DNA of 64,000 nucleotides from Endozoicomonas sp965261315 (GCA_965261315.1 CBDHDM010000093.1:1-64000); one strand, 5' to 3'. Counted from the stretch's first letter, positions 52,335-61,836 are shown. The notes: generated from the sequence alone by a model not told the origin. Numbers and translations: made by a program.

Positions 52335-53501
52335 ATGACGTTTTTCAATTCGCTGCTCCATAGAAAGGGCAGAAATAAAAGGATGTTCTCAGCGCTGTTG
52401 ATTGCCGCATTATCCATTATTCCTCAGCAGGGAATGAGTAATGAGCAGGCTGTGGCCGAAGCAGAAATTAAAGCCATTGAGAGTGATATTCAGCATGCGA
52501 AGAAGCTGCTGGAATCTCTCAATTCTGAACGAACTTCAGCCCAGAACCAGGTTCAGAAAAATGATAAAGCCATCCATCAACTGAACAGTGATATCAGTTC
52601 TCTGGAAACTCGCCTTAAGGAGGGGCAGGGCGAAATAAAAAAGCTCCAGAGCCGTCAGAAACAACTGACGGCAAAGAGTGAACAGCAGAAGGTACAGGTT
52701 GCACAGAGCCTGCAATCTCTCTACAAGAGTCTGGGGGATAGTCGTATCAAGTTATTGCTGAACCAGGAGGATCCGGAGAGTGTTTCCCGACAGCTGGTTT
52801 ATCTTGACTATTTTCAGAAGGCACAGCTTCAGTCCATTCGGGAGTATGAGACAACAGTTACGGAGCTAAAGTCTGTGGAAAGCGCTCAGCAAATGCTTCT
52901 TACCCGACTTAATAAGGAAAAGGCATTGGTTGATCAGAAAAAGCAAACACTGGTCAAACAGCAATCTGAACGTAAAAAACTATTGAAGGATTTGGCGAAT
53001 CGCTATCGCAAAGGGGGGAAGGAGCTTAAGCAGTTGGAGCAGGAGCGGGAGAAACTGGATAAGGTGCTTGCCAGTATCATCAGTCGGCAGCTTATCAATA
53101 GCCAGTCCTTCAAGACCCGCAAAGGTAAGCTTCTGTGGCCGGTGGATGGCAAGGTTCTGTTCAAATTCAACGATCAGAACCCCGAAACCCGTATGCGCTG
53201 GCAGGGCATGTTTATTGCCACAAAATCTGGAACAACGGTAAATGCAGTACATGATGGTCGGGTTATTTTTGCTGACTGGTTAAGCAGTTATGGCCTGTTG
53301 GCTATCATTGACCATGGGGATAACTTTCTGACGTTGTACGCTCATAATGATTCCATTCTCAAGCAGGAGGGTGATACCGTTCTGGCCGGTGAACCTCTGG
53401 CATTAAGTGGCCAGAGTGGCGGGCAGCTGACAGAGGGTGTTTATTTTGAAGTCCGCCATAATGGTAAACCCCAAAATCCATCTCTATGGCTTGGCCGGTA
53501 G
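52335..53501 (+). CDS. envC: Murein hydrolase activator EnvC
   Basis: 388 residues (the internal ATG at 52383, MFSALLIAALSIIP, is also possible as start). Signal peptide, then a long coiled coil (about residues 35-250: AKKLLESLNSERTSAQNQVQ ... KQLEQEREKLDKVLASIISR), then a LytM/M23 domain (GKLLWPVDGKVLFKF ... LLAIIDHGDNFLTLYAHND ... GVYFEVRHNGKPQNPSLWL). As in EnvC, the zinc-binding HxxxD and HxH residues are not preserved, which fits an activator of the amidases AmiA/AmiB at division rather than a peptidase. ctpA follows, as in gpmI-envC-ctpA operons. Confidence 0.93.
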   Translation: MTFFNSLLHRKGRNKRMFSALLIAALSIIPQQGMSNEQAVAEAEIKAIESDIQHAKKLLESLNSERTSAQNQVQKNDKAIHQLNSDISSLETRLKEGQGEIKKLQSRQKQLTAKSEQQKVQVAQSLQSLYKSLGDSRIKLLLNQEDPESVSRQLVYLDYFQKAQLQSIREYETTVTELKSVESAQQMLLTRLNKEKALVDQKKQTLVKQQSERKKLLKDLANRYRKGGKELKQLEQEREKLDKVLASIISRQLINSQSFKTRKGKLLWPVDGKVLFKFNDQNPETRMRWQGMFIATKSGTTVNAVHDGRVIFADWLSSYGLLAIIDHGDNFLTLYAHNDSILKQEGDTVLAGEPLALSGQSGGQLTEGVYFEVRHNGKPQNPSLWLGR

Positions 53502-53594
53502 GAGCCTGCCTGAGTAATCAGTGTAGTTTCAATCGGTGATACCGATAAGTAATTCCTATACTTCACTGATTTTTAAAAATGCTCGGGAGCATTC

Positions 53595-55106
53595 ATGAAT
53601 TTGATTTTTAATCTCAACCGGCTTTTCAAGGCTTTTTTTCGGCAGTCGGCGCTTTTAGCACTGGCTACCAGCCTGGCACTGAATGGCTGGGCTGATACTG
53701 TTGGTCAGGAACCACAGGCTCTTGAGATCCCTGTTTCCGGAAATGCCAGCCAGGCACCGGTTGAGTTGGAATCCGAGCACTCTCCAGAAGAGAAGAAGGA
53801 ACTGAAAAGCAGACTCCCTCTTGATGAGCTTCGGGCTTTTACTGAAGTGATGGAGCGCATTAAAAAGGCCTATGTTGAGGAAGTGGATGACAGGACGCTA
53901 CTCGAAAACGCCATTCAGGGGATGCTTAGTGGTCTTGACCCTCACTCTGCCTATTTGAAGCCTGATGACTTTAAAGAGCTGGAAGAAAATACGTCAGGAG
54001 AGTTTGGTGGACTTGGTATTGAAGTGGGCATGGAGGATGGTTTTATCAAGGTGGTCAGCCCCATTGATGATACCCCGGCATCAAAAGCAGGTGTCCAGGC
54101 AGGAGATCTGATTATCAAACTGGATGATGTCTCTGTTAAGGGGATGAGCCTGGGTGAGTCTGTCGACAAGATGCGCGGTAAGGCCGGAACTCTTATCAAG
54201 CTGACGGTTGTTCGTGACGGTGAGGAAAAGCCTCTTGAGATTTCACTGGAGAGGGCGGTTATCAAGGTTCAGAGCGTCAAGGCGAAAAATCTTGAACCCG
54301 GCTATGGCTATATTCGTATCAGTCAATTTCAGGCGGATACCGGCAAAGAACTTGTCGATACACTGAAGGAGCTGAAGAAAGATCACAAAGACGGCAAACT
54401 TCATGGTCTGGTTCTTGACCTTCGCAACAACCCTGGTGGCGTTCTTCAGGCTGCGGTTGGTGTTACCGATGCTTTCATCAGCGAAGGCTTGATTGTTTAC
54501 ACCGAAGGGCGTATTCCAAACTCTGAGTTGAGATTTAACGCTACCGCTGATAACCCTTCACAGGGTGTTCCACTGGTTGTCTTAATCAATGGTGGTTCTG
54601 CCTCAGCTTCAGAAATTGTTGCCGGCGCTTTGCAGGATCATAATCGTGCGGTTTTGATGGGAACCGAGTCTTTTGGTAAGGGATCGGTACAAACGGTATT
54701 ACCCTTAAGTGTCGATTCTGCAAAAGGCTTGAAGCTGACAACAGCGCTTTATTATACGCCTAACGGGCGTTCGATTCAGGCGGAAGGTATCAAACCCGAT
54801 ATTGTGGTACAGCGGGCTAAGGTAACGCCGATTGATGCACCTGAGCAATATAAAGAAGCAGATCTTCAAAGACATCTGAGCAATGGCAATAAAGAAGACC
54901 AGGAGCCATTAAGTCAGAAAAAGTCAGAGGCCAGCTCAAATACCAGAAAGGCAGAAAAAGAAATTGCCAATATGCTGGCTCAGGATTACCAGTTAAACCA
55001 GGCTCTGAATGTATTGAAAGGGATGCACATTAACGCAGTCACTGCTGGTAAGGCAGCAGAAAAGAAAACGGCAGCCCTGAAACCAATGAAGGCTCTCCAT
55101 GAGTAG
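53595..55106 (+). CDS. ctpA: Carboxy-terminal processing protease (S41 family)
   Basis: 503 residues with a signal peptide (NLIFNLNRLFKAFFRQSALL ... NGWA) and periplasmic serine protease domains. Order: N-terminal helices (MERIKKAYVEEVDDRTLLEN), PDZ domain (about 150-230; GEFGGLGIEVGMEDGFIKVV), then the S41 core with LVLDLRNNPGGVLQAAV, the serine in INGGSASASEIVAGALQDHN and the lysine in MGTESFGKGSVQT. It should cleave periplasmic substrates from their C-terminus, for example murein hydrolase regulators. The C-terminal extension is Lys/Glu-rich. About 93 bases after envC, likely one operon. Confidence 0.96.
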   Translation: MNLIFNLNRLFKAFFRQSALLALATSLALNGWADTVGQEPQALEIPVSGNASQAPVELESEHSPEEKKELKSRLPLDELRAFTEVMERIKKAYVEEVDDRTLLENAIQGMLSGLDPHSAYLKPDDFKELEENTSGEFGGLGIEVGMEDGFIKVVSPIDDTPASKAGVQAGDLIIKLDDVSVKGMSLGESVDKMRGKAGTLIKLTVVRDGEEKPLEISLERAVIKVQSVKAKNLEPGYGYIRISQFQADTGKELVDTLKELKKDHKDGKLHGLVLDLRNNPGGVLQAAVGVTDAFISEGLIVYTEGRIPNSELRFNATADNPSQGVPLVVLINGGSASASEIVAGALQDHNRAVLMGTESFGKGSVQTVLPLSVDSAKGLKLTTALYYTPNGRSIQAEGIKPDIVVQRAKVTPIDAPEQYKEADLQRHLSNGNKEDQEPLSQKKSEASSNTRKAEKEIANMLAQDYQLNQALNVLKGMHINAVTAGKAAEKKTAALKPMKALHE

Positions 55107-55113
55107 GCATGCC

Positions 55114-55614
55114 TTAAAAACGGTAGGAAACACCGAAGCTGATAACGGGCTGCCAGCGTGCAGTTTCCGTTTCATCGAAATTATTTTTTGAAATGGACTT
55201 CAAACTATTGACTGAAGGGGCTGCAAGGTTGTGCCCCTCGTTGTTTTCATAGACAGCGCCAATGTCGACCCTCACATCCAGCCGTGCCTGATCAACCATT
55301 TTCTTCCAGCCCACACCAAGGTATGTCTTGTTGTTATAGCGTGCGGTCTGAGAGTCTTTGGAAGAGTTATGAAAGCTGCCCGCAGACATACTGAAATTGC
55401 TATCAAATGGCTGATAGTCAATACGCAGGCCTTTGGCATTATCAGCCGGGTTTAGAGATTGGTTGCTCAGTTCAATAGCAGAAGTATGATCTTTAACGGA
55501 GGAATGAACTTCGGAAATCTGATCCATTGAGTCTATCATGCTAACATGGTCGTTTGCCTGAGCCGTGCTCAGAACGGTTACTCCTAAGGCAATGATAAAC
55601 AGATGACCATTCAT
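55114..55614 (-). CDS. Small outer-membrane beta-barrel protein
   Basis: 166 residues from ATG 55614 (MNGHLFIIALGVTVLSTAQA), chosen for the GGAGG and AAGGG just upstream; the longer frame to 55698 has no such signal. The signal peptide is cleaved after TAQA. The rest alternates polar and hydrophobic residues (GLRIDYQPFDSNFSMSAGSF, YLGVGWKKMVDQARLDVRVD) and ends SFGVSYRF, the C-terminal aromatic signature of barrels. Family not named with certainty. Convergent with ctpA (7 bases between stops). Confidence 0.72.
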   Translation of the reverse strand: MNGHLFIIALGVTVLSTAQANDHVSMIDSMDQISEVHSSVKDHTSAIELSNQSLNPADNAKGLRIDYQPFDSNFSMSAGSFHNSSKDSQTARYNNKTYLGVGWKKMVDQARLDVRVDIGAVYENNEGHNLAAPSVNSLKSISKNNFDETETARWQPVISFGVSYRF

Positions 55615-55937
55615 GGCACCCTTTCCTCCATCCTTCTCTCCATTTATATGGAGAACCGGAAAACGGTATGTTCTATGCCAGTAGATATTGAACAGCATTT
55701 TTTATAAGACGATTTTCCTTATCCTCCCCATATCAATCACAATAATCAACTATTCTTTTTCCCAGACCTCATCTATTTTTTAATGCACTATTTTTGTTCA
55801 CTGATCACTTTTTATGAAGTCAGTTTCTTTTTCATTAGCTCAAGGCTGCACTGTACTAGGTATTTTTCACAATACCCGCTGAATTTACCACTCTGATACC
55901 TGATTCCTCTCACTGATAGACTTAGCGCCAAAATCGA

Positions 55938-56810
55938 TTGGCTGTGGATAACCCCATGCAAGTTCAAAATATGCCCAACTATGGTGCAGTTCCTCCTGCG
56001 GAAATGGCAAAGCTGGCTGAGCAGGCGGCAATAGGTAAAGCAAAAAAGCATCCTGAAGTAACCATGATTCTGGCGATTATGGCTGGTATCTTTGTTGCGA
56101 TCGCCGGAATGTTTTATTCCGTGGTTATGGCTGGTGCTCAAGGCATGCCTTACGGCATGTCCAAGCTGGTTGGCGGTATTGTATTCAGTACCGGCCTGAT
56201 GCTCGTAGTGCTCTGTGGCGCAGAACTGTTTACCAGCAGTACTTTGTTGCTGATGGGTAAGGCGACAGGCAAGCTGAAGTTCCGCAACATCGTAAAGAAC
56301 TGGGGACTGGTTTACGTTGGCAACTTTATCGGCTCTATTCTTTTTGCCCTGCTGATTATTGGTGGTGGTGTCTGGGAAGGCGGCAATGGTCAGGTAGGCC
56401 TCTCTTCCATGTATATCGCCAAGGCCAAGCTGGGCTATCCATTCTTCCAGGCATTGATTCTCGGTATCCTCTGTAACCTGCTGGTCTGCCTGTGCTACTG
56501 GATGACCCTGAGTGCGCGCACGGCTGCCGGTAAAATGATGGCCTGTATTCTTCCGGTTGCAGCCTTCGTTGCCGCTGGTTTTGAGCACTCCGTAGCCAAT
56601 ATGTATCTGCTGCCTGTGGGCTACATGATCAAGTCTCTGGCGGGTCCTGAGTTCTGGCAGGCAATCGGCTACACCGCAGCGGACTTTGACATGATCAACC
56701 TGACCAATATCTTTATGAATCTGCTGCCTGTCACTATCGGGAACATCATTGGTGGTGGTGTTATGGTCGGTCTGAGCAAGTGGTTTGTGTACCTTCGTGT
56801 AAAAGGTTAA
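55938..56810 (+). CDS. Formate/nitrite (FNT) family channel, FocA-like
   Basis: 290 residues, six membrane helices. The FNT signatures are GMFYSVVMAGAQGMPYGM, GIVFSTGLMLVVLCGAELFT and GFEHSVANMYLLPVGYM (with the conserved His). MINLTNIFMNLLPVTIGNII closes it. FocA/NirC transport formate or nitrite as pentamers. The first residues (MAVDNPMQ...) mirror FocA's MKADNP, supporting the TTG at 55938; an ATG at 55956 is the alternative. No pfl or nir genes adjoin, so the substrate is uncertain. Convergent with the nuclease gene. Confidence 0.9.
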   Translation: MAVDNPMQVQNMPNYGAVPPAEMAKLAEQAAIGKAKKHPEVTMILAIMAGIFVAIAGMFYSVVMAGAQGMPYGMSKLVGGIVFSTGLMLVVLCGAELFTSSTLLLMGKATGKLKFRNIVKNWGLVYVGNFIGSILFALLIIGGGVWEGGNGQVGLSSMYIAKAKLGYPFFQALILGILCNLLVCLCYWMTLSARTAAGKMMACILPVAAFVAAGFEHSVANMYLLPVGYMIKSLAGPEFWQAIGYTAADFDMINLTNIFMNLLPVTIGNIIGGGVMVGLSKWFVYLRVKG

Positions 56811-56818
56811 TCCGCTCT

Positions 56819-57505
56819 TCACTTTCCTACGCTTTCAGCCTCTAAGGGGCTTGCGTGGGAATGTACGACCATCTGCTTGATGCCCTGCGCTGTTTTTCTG
56901 CCAACCCCTCTGGTGTTCGCCAGCTCTTCAACCGTACTCAATAAGATAGCTTCAATTGAACCAAATCGCCGTAACAGAGCACGGGCTTTCAGCAAGCCGA
57001 CACCCGGAAAACACTGCAGCATATTCAACGCTTGCCGGGCAGGGTTTTTGGATTGAACAGGCCGGGAGTCAATACCCGCAGAATTCATAACCCCTCTGAA
57101 CTTGTACCACTGTCGCCCCATCGTCATCAGTAATGCAGCCGTTTCATCTGGATTCATGGAACGCAGTACGGGGATACCAAAATACAGTGAAACCATGACA
57201 AGAGCACCTTGAATAGACTCCCGGCGTATACCGGATGAACACAACATGCCAGCAGTCCCCTCAATCAGTAATACTTTCCGATAGGGAAAACAAAACCGGC
57301 TCAGTTGCCGGAATAACCGACCATCAATAATGGAGGCAGCCAGGTCGATCAGTGTTTTCCTCTCAACCAGCCAATCGTTGTTGACTTTATAATCTCCGCT
57401 GTCAAGAGAGACGGTGTTCACGACAACACCTTCCTGACTCTGCAGTGTGTCAATAATCCCTGAAGCCCTTTCCCTGTAATCAATGTCAATCACGATATTA
57501 TGCAT
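56819..57505 (-). CDS. ERCC4/XPF-type nuclease with helix-hairpin-helix
   Basis: 228 residues from ATG 57505 (MHNIVIDIDYRERASGIIDT), where homology begins; the frame continues 58 codons upstream without support and would overlap the divergent gene. The active site DxRE...ERKxxxD is present: VIDIDYRERASGI and WLVERKTLIDLAASIIDGRL. The C-terminal tandem HhH is visible as LQCFPGVGLLKARALLRRFG and LANTRGVGRKTAQGIKQMVV. The order matches the nuclease-(HhH)2 core of archaeal XPF/Hef and eukaryotic XPF, without the helicase. Probably acts on branched or flap DNA. Bacterial members are known but few; the physiological role is open. Weak ribosome binding site. Confidence 0.8.
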   Translation of the reverse strand: MHNIVIDIDYRERASGIIDTLQSQEGVVVNTVSLDSGDYKVNNDWLVERKTLIDLAASIIDGRLFRQLSRFCFPYRKVLLIEGTAGMLCSSGIRRESIQGALVMVSLYFGIPVLRSMNPDETAALLMTMGRQWYKFRGVMNSAGIDSRPVQSKNPARQALNMLQCFPGVGLLKARALLRRFGSIEAILLSTVEELANTRGVGRKTAQGIKQMVVHSHASPLEAESVGK

Positions 57506-57594
57506 AGTGAAAATGATTCTGACCATAAGGACAGGAAGCAGTATAGCTAATTGTGTATGCTTGCCACTGCCAGCAGAGAAATAGAGGGGGAAGC

Positions 57595-58113
57595 ATGAAG
57601 TCAGTCGCAATATTCTGTGGTGCCCGGTCTGGTCGTAAGGACGTGTATCGTCAGGCTGCTGAAGCATTGGTAGGCTCATTGTTAGCGCAAGACATCACGA
57701 TTATTTATGGTGGCGGCAATGTCGGACTGATGGGAGCCATTGCTGACCGGGCCATTAGCAGTGGTGGCAGGGTGGTCGGTGTCATTCCCCATGCCCTTGT
57801 CGAACAGGAACAGGCTCACGATGGTCTAAGTGAATTGATCCATGTGAATGACATGCATGAGCGTAAACAGAAAATGAGTGAACTTGCTGATGGCTTCATC
57901 ACCCTGTCGGGCGGGGCTGGCAGCATGGATGAACTCTTTCAGGAAATCGCGCACCGGCAAGTTGGTTACCACGCTAAACCCTGTGCCATTCTGAATACGG
58001 CTGGCTATTATGATCACTTGTTGGCCTGGCTGGAAAATGCCGTGAATGAAGGCTTTATTACTCAATACTGGTATGACCAGCTGTTTTTGACCAGTCCCCC
58101 GTTGAACTTGTGA
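57595..58113 (+). CDS. LOG-family (TIGR00730) nucleotide phosphoribohydrolase-like protein
   Basis: 172 residues from ATG 57595, preceded by GGGGG. The Rossmann-like fold shows VAIFCGARSGRKDVYRQAAE and IIYGGGNVGLMGAIADRAIS, then VVGVIPHALVEQEQAHDGLS and MHERKQKMSELADGFITLSG. The signature PGGxGTxxE is altered to SGGAGSMDE: the first Pro is Ser and the Thr is Ser, while the glutamate stays. The family releases bases from nucleoside monophosphates (cytokinin riboside monophosphate in plants and pathogens). It is usually of housekeeping type in proteobacteria. Divergent from the nuclease, upstream of yqiA. Confidence 0.88.
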   Translation: MKSVAIFCGARSGRKDVYRQAAEALVGSLLAQDITIIYGGGNVGLMGAIADRAISSGGRVVGVIPHALVEQEQAHDGLSELIHVNDMHERKQKMSELADGFITLSGGAGSMDELFQEIAHRQVGYHAKPCAILNTAGYYDHLLAWLENAVNEGFITQYWYDQLFLTSPPLNL

Positions 58114-58135
58114 ATAGATTGATGGGAGCCCGATT

Positions 58136-58738
58136 ATGAAACCTCTGCTGGTTTACCTCCATGGCTTGAACAGTTCCTCCCAGTCCCGGAAGGCTATCCA
58201 AACGACAGAGTATGTGCAAAATTGTCGGCTGGATGTTGAACTCTGGATGCCGGATTTACCAGTCTTCCCATCTGACATCGTTCAGTGTCTGCAGAGCCAT
58301 CTGAAAAAGTCGATCAACCAACGGGATATATACATTATCGGAAGTTCACTGGGCGGTTTTCTTGGTACCTGGCTATTGGATTGGCTGTTGAAAAATAGAC
58401 ATCAGCAAAAGGTTCGGCTTGTGCTGATCAACCCCGCAATCGTTCCCCATGAGCGATTTGAGGCGTTTCTTGGCCCCCAGAAAAACTACCATACCGGTGC
58501 TGACTGGGTGATGACAGAAGAGTACGTTGAACAACTGTTACTTCTGGAAGCAGAACCACCGCCTTCACCTGAAAACACGCTGCTGCTGGTTCAGACGGGT
58601 GATGAAACGCTGGATTACCGACTGGCTGTGGAAAAGTACAAAAAATGCAGATCCATCGTTCAGGAAGGAGGCAGTCATGCCTTTGATCATTTTGAGGATA
58701 TTCTGCCTGAAGTCTTCGATTTTCTGACATCCGTTTGA
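58136..58738 (+). CDS. yqiA: YqiA-like alpha/beta esterase
   Basis: 200 residues. LVYLHGLNSSSQSRKAIQT opens the fold, IIGSSLGGFLGTWLLDW holds the nucleophile (GxSxG), and QTGDETLDYRLAVEKY plus GGSHAFDHFED hold the Asp and His. E. coli YqiA hydrolyses short esters, and its gene precedes parE; the same order appears here with 58 bases between. Length and catalytic triad are complete. Confidence 0.93.
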   Translation: MKPLLVYLHGLNSSSQSRKAIQTTEYVQNCRLDVELWMPDLPVFPSDIVQCLQSHLKKSINQRDIYIIGSSLGGFLGTWLLDWLLKNRHQQKVRLVLINPAIVPHERFEAFLGPQKNYHTGADWVMTEEYVEQLLLLEAEPPPSPENTLLLVQTGDETLDYRLAVEKYKKCRSIVQEGGSHAFDHFEDILPEVFDFLTSV

Positions 58739-58796
58739 ACAAATCCCTGTGCATTCGTTACACTTCCTTCATTAAACGATTTGTCAGCAAGGACTC

Positions 58797-60689
58797 ATGG
58801 TAAAGAACGACTACAATGCCGAGGCGATTGAAGTACTCAGTGGCCTCGATCCGGTGCGTAAGCGCCCCGGGATGTATACCGATACTACCCGGCCAAACCA
58901 TCTTGCCCAGGAAATCATCGACAACAGTGTGGATGAGGCGCTGGCAGGCTTTGCCTCCTGTATCAAGGTCACCCTGCACAAAGACCAGTCTCTGGAAGTA
59001 GTGGATGATGGCCGTGGTATGCCGACAGATATCCACCCGGAACATGGCATCTCTGGTATAGAGCTGATTCTGACCCGGTTGCATGCCGGTGGTAAGTTCT
59101 CCAATAAAAATTACCAGTTTTCCGGTGGTTTGCACGGGGTGGGTGTTTCCGTCGTCAATGCGCTCTCCAGCCGGTTGGAAGTCACCGCTCGCCGTGGTGG
59201 CGTGGTTTCGTCCATCAGCTTTAAAGATGGCTACAAGGACGAAGACCTGCATGAGGTTGGCACCTGTGGACGTCGTAATACCGGAACAACGGTGCATTTC
59301 TGGCCCGACTCCAGCTACTTCGACTCTCCACGTTTTTCAGTACCTCGGCTGATGCATATTCTCCGTGCCAAGGCTGTACTGTGCCCTGGTCTTCGGGTTG
59401 AGTTTAATGACAAGATTTCCGACGACGTTACCGAGTGGTACTACGAAGATGGCTTGAATGATTACCTCAAGAGTGCAACCAGGGGTTTTAGCACACTGCC
59501 TGCGGAACCTTTTACCGGCTCTCTGAAAGGTGAAAGCGAAGCGGTGGACTGGGCCGTCCAGTGGCTGCCTGAAGGTGGGGAGTTACTCACTGAAAGTTAT
59601 GTCAACCTGATTCCAACGCCGCTCGGCGGTACCCATGTCAATGGTTTTCGAACGGGTTTACTGGAAGCCATTCGAGAGTTCTGTGAATTCCGGAACCTTC
59701 TGCCTCGTGGTGTTAAGCTCGGCGGTGATGACCTGTGGGAAAATTGCGCCTATGTCTTGTCTGCGAAGCTGGCTGACCCACAGTTTTCCGGTCAAACCAA
59801 AGAACGCCTTTCTTCCAGAGAGTGTGCCGCCTTTGTCTCTGGTGTGGCAAAAGACGCGTTCAGCCTCTGGTTAAATCAGCACACCACAGATGGAGAGTTG
59901 TTGGCTGATCTTTGCATCAGCAATGCCCAGAAGCGGATGCGTAAAGCCAAAAAAGTGGCCCGCAAAAAAGTCACCCAGGGGCCGGCACTGCCCGGTAAAC
60001 TGGCGGATTGCTCAAGCCAGGACCTGAACATGACAGAGCTTTTCCTGGTAGAAGGTGATTCTGCTGGCGGCTCGGCAAAACAGGCTCGTGACCGGGAGTA
60101 TCAGGCCATCATGCCGCTGCGGGGTAAAATCCTGAACAGCTGGGAAGTCGACTCTTCTGAAGTACTGGCCTCTCAGGAAATTCACGATATTTCTGTGGCC
60201 CTGGGTGTTGATCCGGCTTCAGATGATCTTAGCGGGCTGCGTTATGGCAAGGTCTGTATTCTGGCCGATGCGGATTCCGATGGTCTACACATTGCGACCT
60301 TGCTCTGCGCTTTGTTTGTTCAACACTTTCGCCCACTGGTTAAGCAAGGTCATGTCTATGTGGCCATGCCTCCGCTGTATCGGATTGATGTGGCCAAAGA
60401 AGTATTTTATGCCCTGGATGAGGCGGAAAAAGAGGGCATCCTTGAACGTATCCGTGCCGAGAAAAAGAAAGGCAAAATCAATGTTCAGCGCTTCAAGGGA
60501 CTGGGTGAAATGAACCCTCTGCAGTTACGTGAAACCACCATGTCTGCCGACACCCGTCGTTTGGTTCAGCTGACTCTGGATGATGAGGAAGAAACCACTC
60601 AGCGTATGGATATGCTGTTGGCTAAAAAGCGCAGTGGTGATCGAAAGTCCTGGCTGGAGTCCAGGGGGAACCTGATTGAGATAGCTTGA
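58797..60689 (+). CDS. parE: DNA topoisomerase IV subunit B
   Basis: 630 residues. Type IIA topoisomerase ATPase subunit that decatenates daughter chromosomes with ParC. GHKL ATPase: QEIIDNSVDEALAGFAS (N-box), VVDDGRGMPTD and GGLHGVGVSVVNAL. The transducer follows. The Toprim domain carries FLVEGDSAGGSAKQARDREY and ILADADSDGLHIATLLCALF (metal-binding DxD), and the end is RFKGLGEMNPLQLRETTM. AAGGA stands seven bases before the start. parC is not in the window. Hairpin at 60795-60822 may end the transcript. Confidence 0.98.
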   Translation: MVKNDYNAEAIEVLSGLDPVRKRPGMYTDTTRPNHLAQEIIDNSVDEALAGFASCIKVTLHKDQSLEVVDDGRGMPTDIHPEHGISGIELILTRLHAGGKFSNKNYQFSGGLHGVGVSVVNALSSRLEVTARRGGVVSSISFKDGYKDEDLHEVGTCGRRNTGTTVHFWPDSSYFDSPRFSVPRLMHILRAKAVLCPGLRVEFNDKISDDVTEWYYEDGLNDYLKSATRGFSTLPAEPFTGSLKGESEAVDWAVQWLPEGGELLTESYVNLIPTPLGGTHVNGFRTGLLEAIREFCEFRNLLPRGVKLGGDDLWENCAYVLSAKLADPQFSGQTKERLSSRECAAFVSGVAKDAFSLWLNQHTTDGELLADLCISNAQKRMRKAKKVARKKVTQGPALPGKLADCSSQDLNMTELFLVEGDSAGGSAKQARDREYQAIMPLRGKILNSWEVDSSEVLASQEIHDISVALGVDPASDDLSGLRYGKVCILADADSDGLHIATLLCALFVQHFRPLVKQGHVYVAMPPLYRIDVAKEVFYALDEAEKEGILERIRAEKKKGKINVQRFKGLGEMNPLQLRETTMSADTRRLVQLTLDDEEETTQRMDMLLAKKRSGDRKSWLESRGNLIEIA

Positions 60690-60794
60690 TGACCACTTAC
60701 TCAGAAAATATGATTTCATTTAGTCAACTACTTACTAGTAATGGAATCTAAAACTACACTTCAACGTGGAGTTATTTGAACCATTCAAAAATAA

Positions 60795-60822
60795 AGAGAG
60801 TTTCGTGACTTTGAGACTCTCT
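60795..60822. terminator. Possible terminator hairpin after parE
   Basis: AGAGAGTTTC / GAGACTCTCT pairs at nine of ten positions around an 8-base loop, about 105 bases after the parE stop. No clear T run, so weak. Confidence 0.4.
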
Positions 60823-60957
60823 ATGCTTAATACCTGCCCAGCTTCAAACAGTAATTGATAAGCCGATACTCACCTCATTGACCCGTTTTCCTGAATCAGG
60901 ATAAGGTGGAACTTTAACGCAGTAACTGTCAGATGATGGCTAATCCAGGGAGGGTTA

Positions 60958-61836
60958 ATGCCTCATAAACTTATCCTCAAGCTGCTGCTTGCCTGCTATG
61001 TAATGCTGAACTTCTCTTCAGTAAACGCCCAGACACCGACTGCTGCTGAGATTGATGAACCACTCTATAAGCCTTTTATTGAGCGCTATATTCTCGATGA
61101 GCTGAAGATGCTTCGTCAGGATCAGCAGGCGATGCGGAGAGAACTGACGGACAAAGTGGCGGAGGCCAGGCTGGATGCCTCGGACAGAGCTGTTCGCTAT
61201 ACAACGGATACCGTCAATAATATCTTTTTTATCATCACTGCGGCGGCATCTATTCTGGTGTTGCTGGGGTGGCGCTCTTTACGTGAAGTCCGTGAAACCA
61301 TTAAGGATCAGGTCGAAAGCCAGGTTTCCACGATGACGCTGGAGTATGAGAAAAGGTTGAATGAACTTGAGAATAAACTGGTCATACGATCAGAGCAGAT
61401 TATATCTGCGCAGGAAAAAATCTCACAAACTAACCAGGTTCATTCACTATGGATGCGTGCGGCTCTTGAGACTAATCTCCATGAGCAGATCAACATCTAT
61501 GATCAGATTCTGGACGTCAATCCGGATGATGTAGAGGCACTGACTTATAAGGCCGACTCTTTGCTGGATCTTGGTGAGGCTCGCTGGGCATTATCATTGT
61601 CCAATCAGGCGATTGATCATGATCAGGAATATGCGCTTGCCTATTGGCAGCGAGCTTGTGCTGAGGCTGCACTGGGGCAGCATGATGAAGCGGTACGAGA
61701 TCTTGAAACCGCCATACTGCAATCCCCCGCGTTGAAAGATGAAGTAGTCAATGAGACGGCTTTTGAAGTTCTGCATGACCATTTATCGTTTAAGAAGTTG
61801 TTGCAGCCGGATATGCAGGATGATGAGCCCAGTTAA
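60958..61836 (+). CDS. Membrane-anchored TPR protein
   Basis: 292 residues. N-terminal signal peptide (MPHKLILKLLLACYVMLNFS, ending VNAQ), a helical segment, then a membrane helix (NIFFIITAAASILVLLGW, about 85-105). A coiled coil (about 110-160: VSTMTLEYEKRLNELENKLV) leads to a tetratricopeptide region (about 165-265: QINIYDQILDVNPDDVEALT, DSLLDLGEARWALSL, YWQRACAEAALGQHDEAVRD). GGGAGGG precedes the ATG. Role unknown; TPRs usually mediate protein contacts. No operon partner is obvious. Confidence 0.8.
   Translation: MPHKLILKLLLACYVMLNFSSVNAQTPTAAEIDEPLYKPFIERYILDELKMLRQDQQAMRRELTDKVAEARLDASDRAVRYTTDTVNNIFFIITAAASILVLLGWRSLREVRETIKDQVESQVSTMTLEYEKRLNELENKLVIRSEQIISAQEKISQTNQVHSLWMRAALETNLHEQINIYDQILDVNPDDVEALTYKADSLLDLGEARWALSLSNQAIDHDQEYALAYWQRACAEAALGQHDEAVRDLETAILQSPALKDEVVNETAFEVLHDHLSFKKLLQPDMQDDEPS

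Noticed and set aside
55943..55951. A third TTATCCACA-type DnaA box at the start of the FNT gene
   Set aside because: A single box is expected by chance about once per two windows of this size and lies in coding sequence.
55812..56822. 336-codon open frame antisense to the FNT channel gene
   Set aside because: Opposite a well-supported membrane protein gene; His/Gln/Asn-rich nonsense composition typical of antisense frames.
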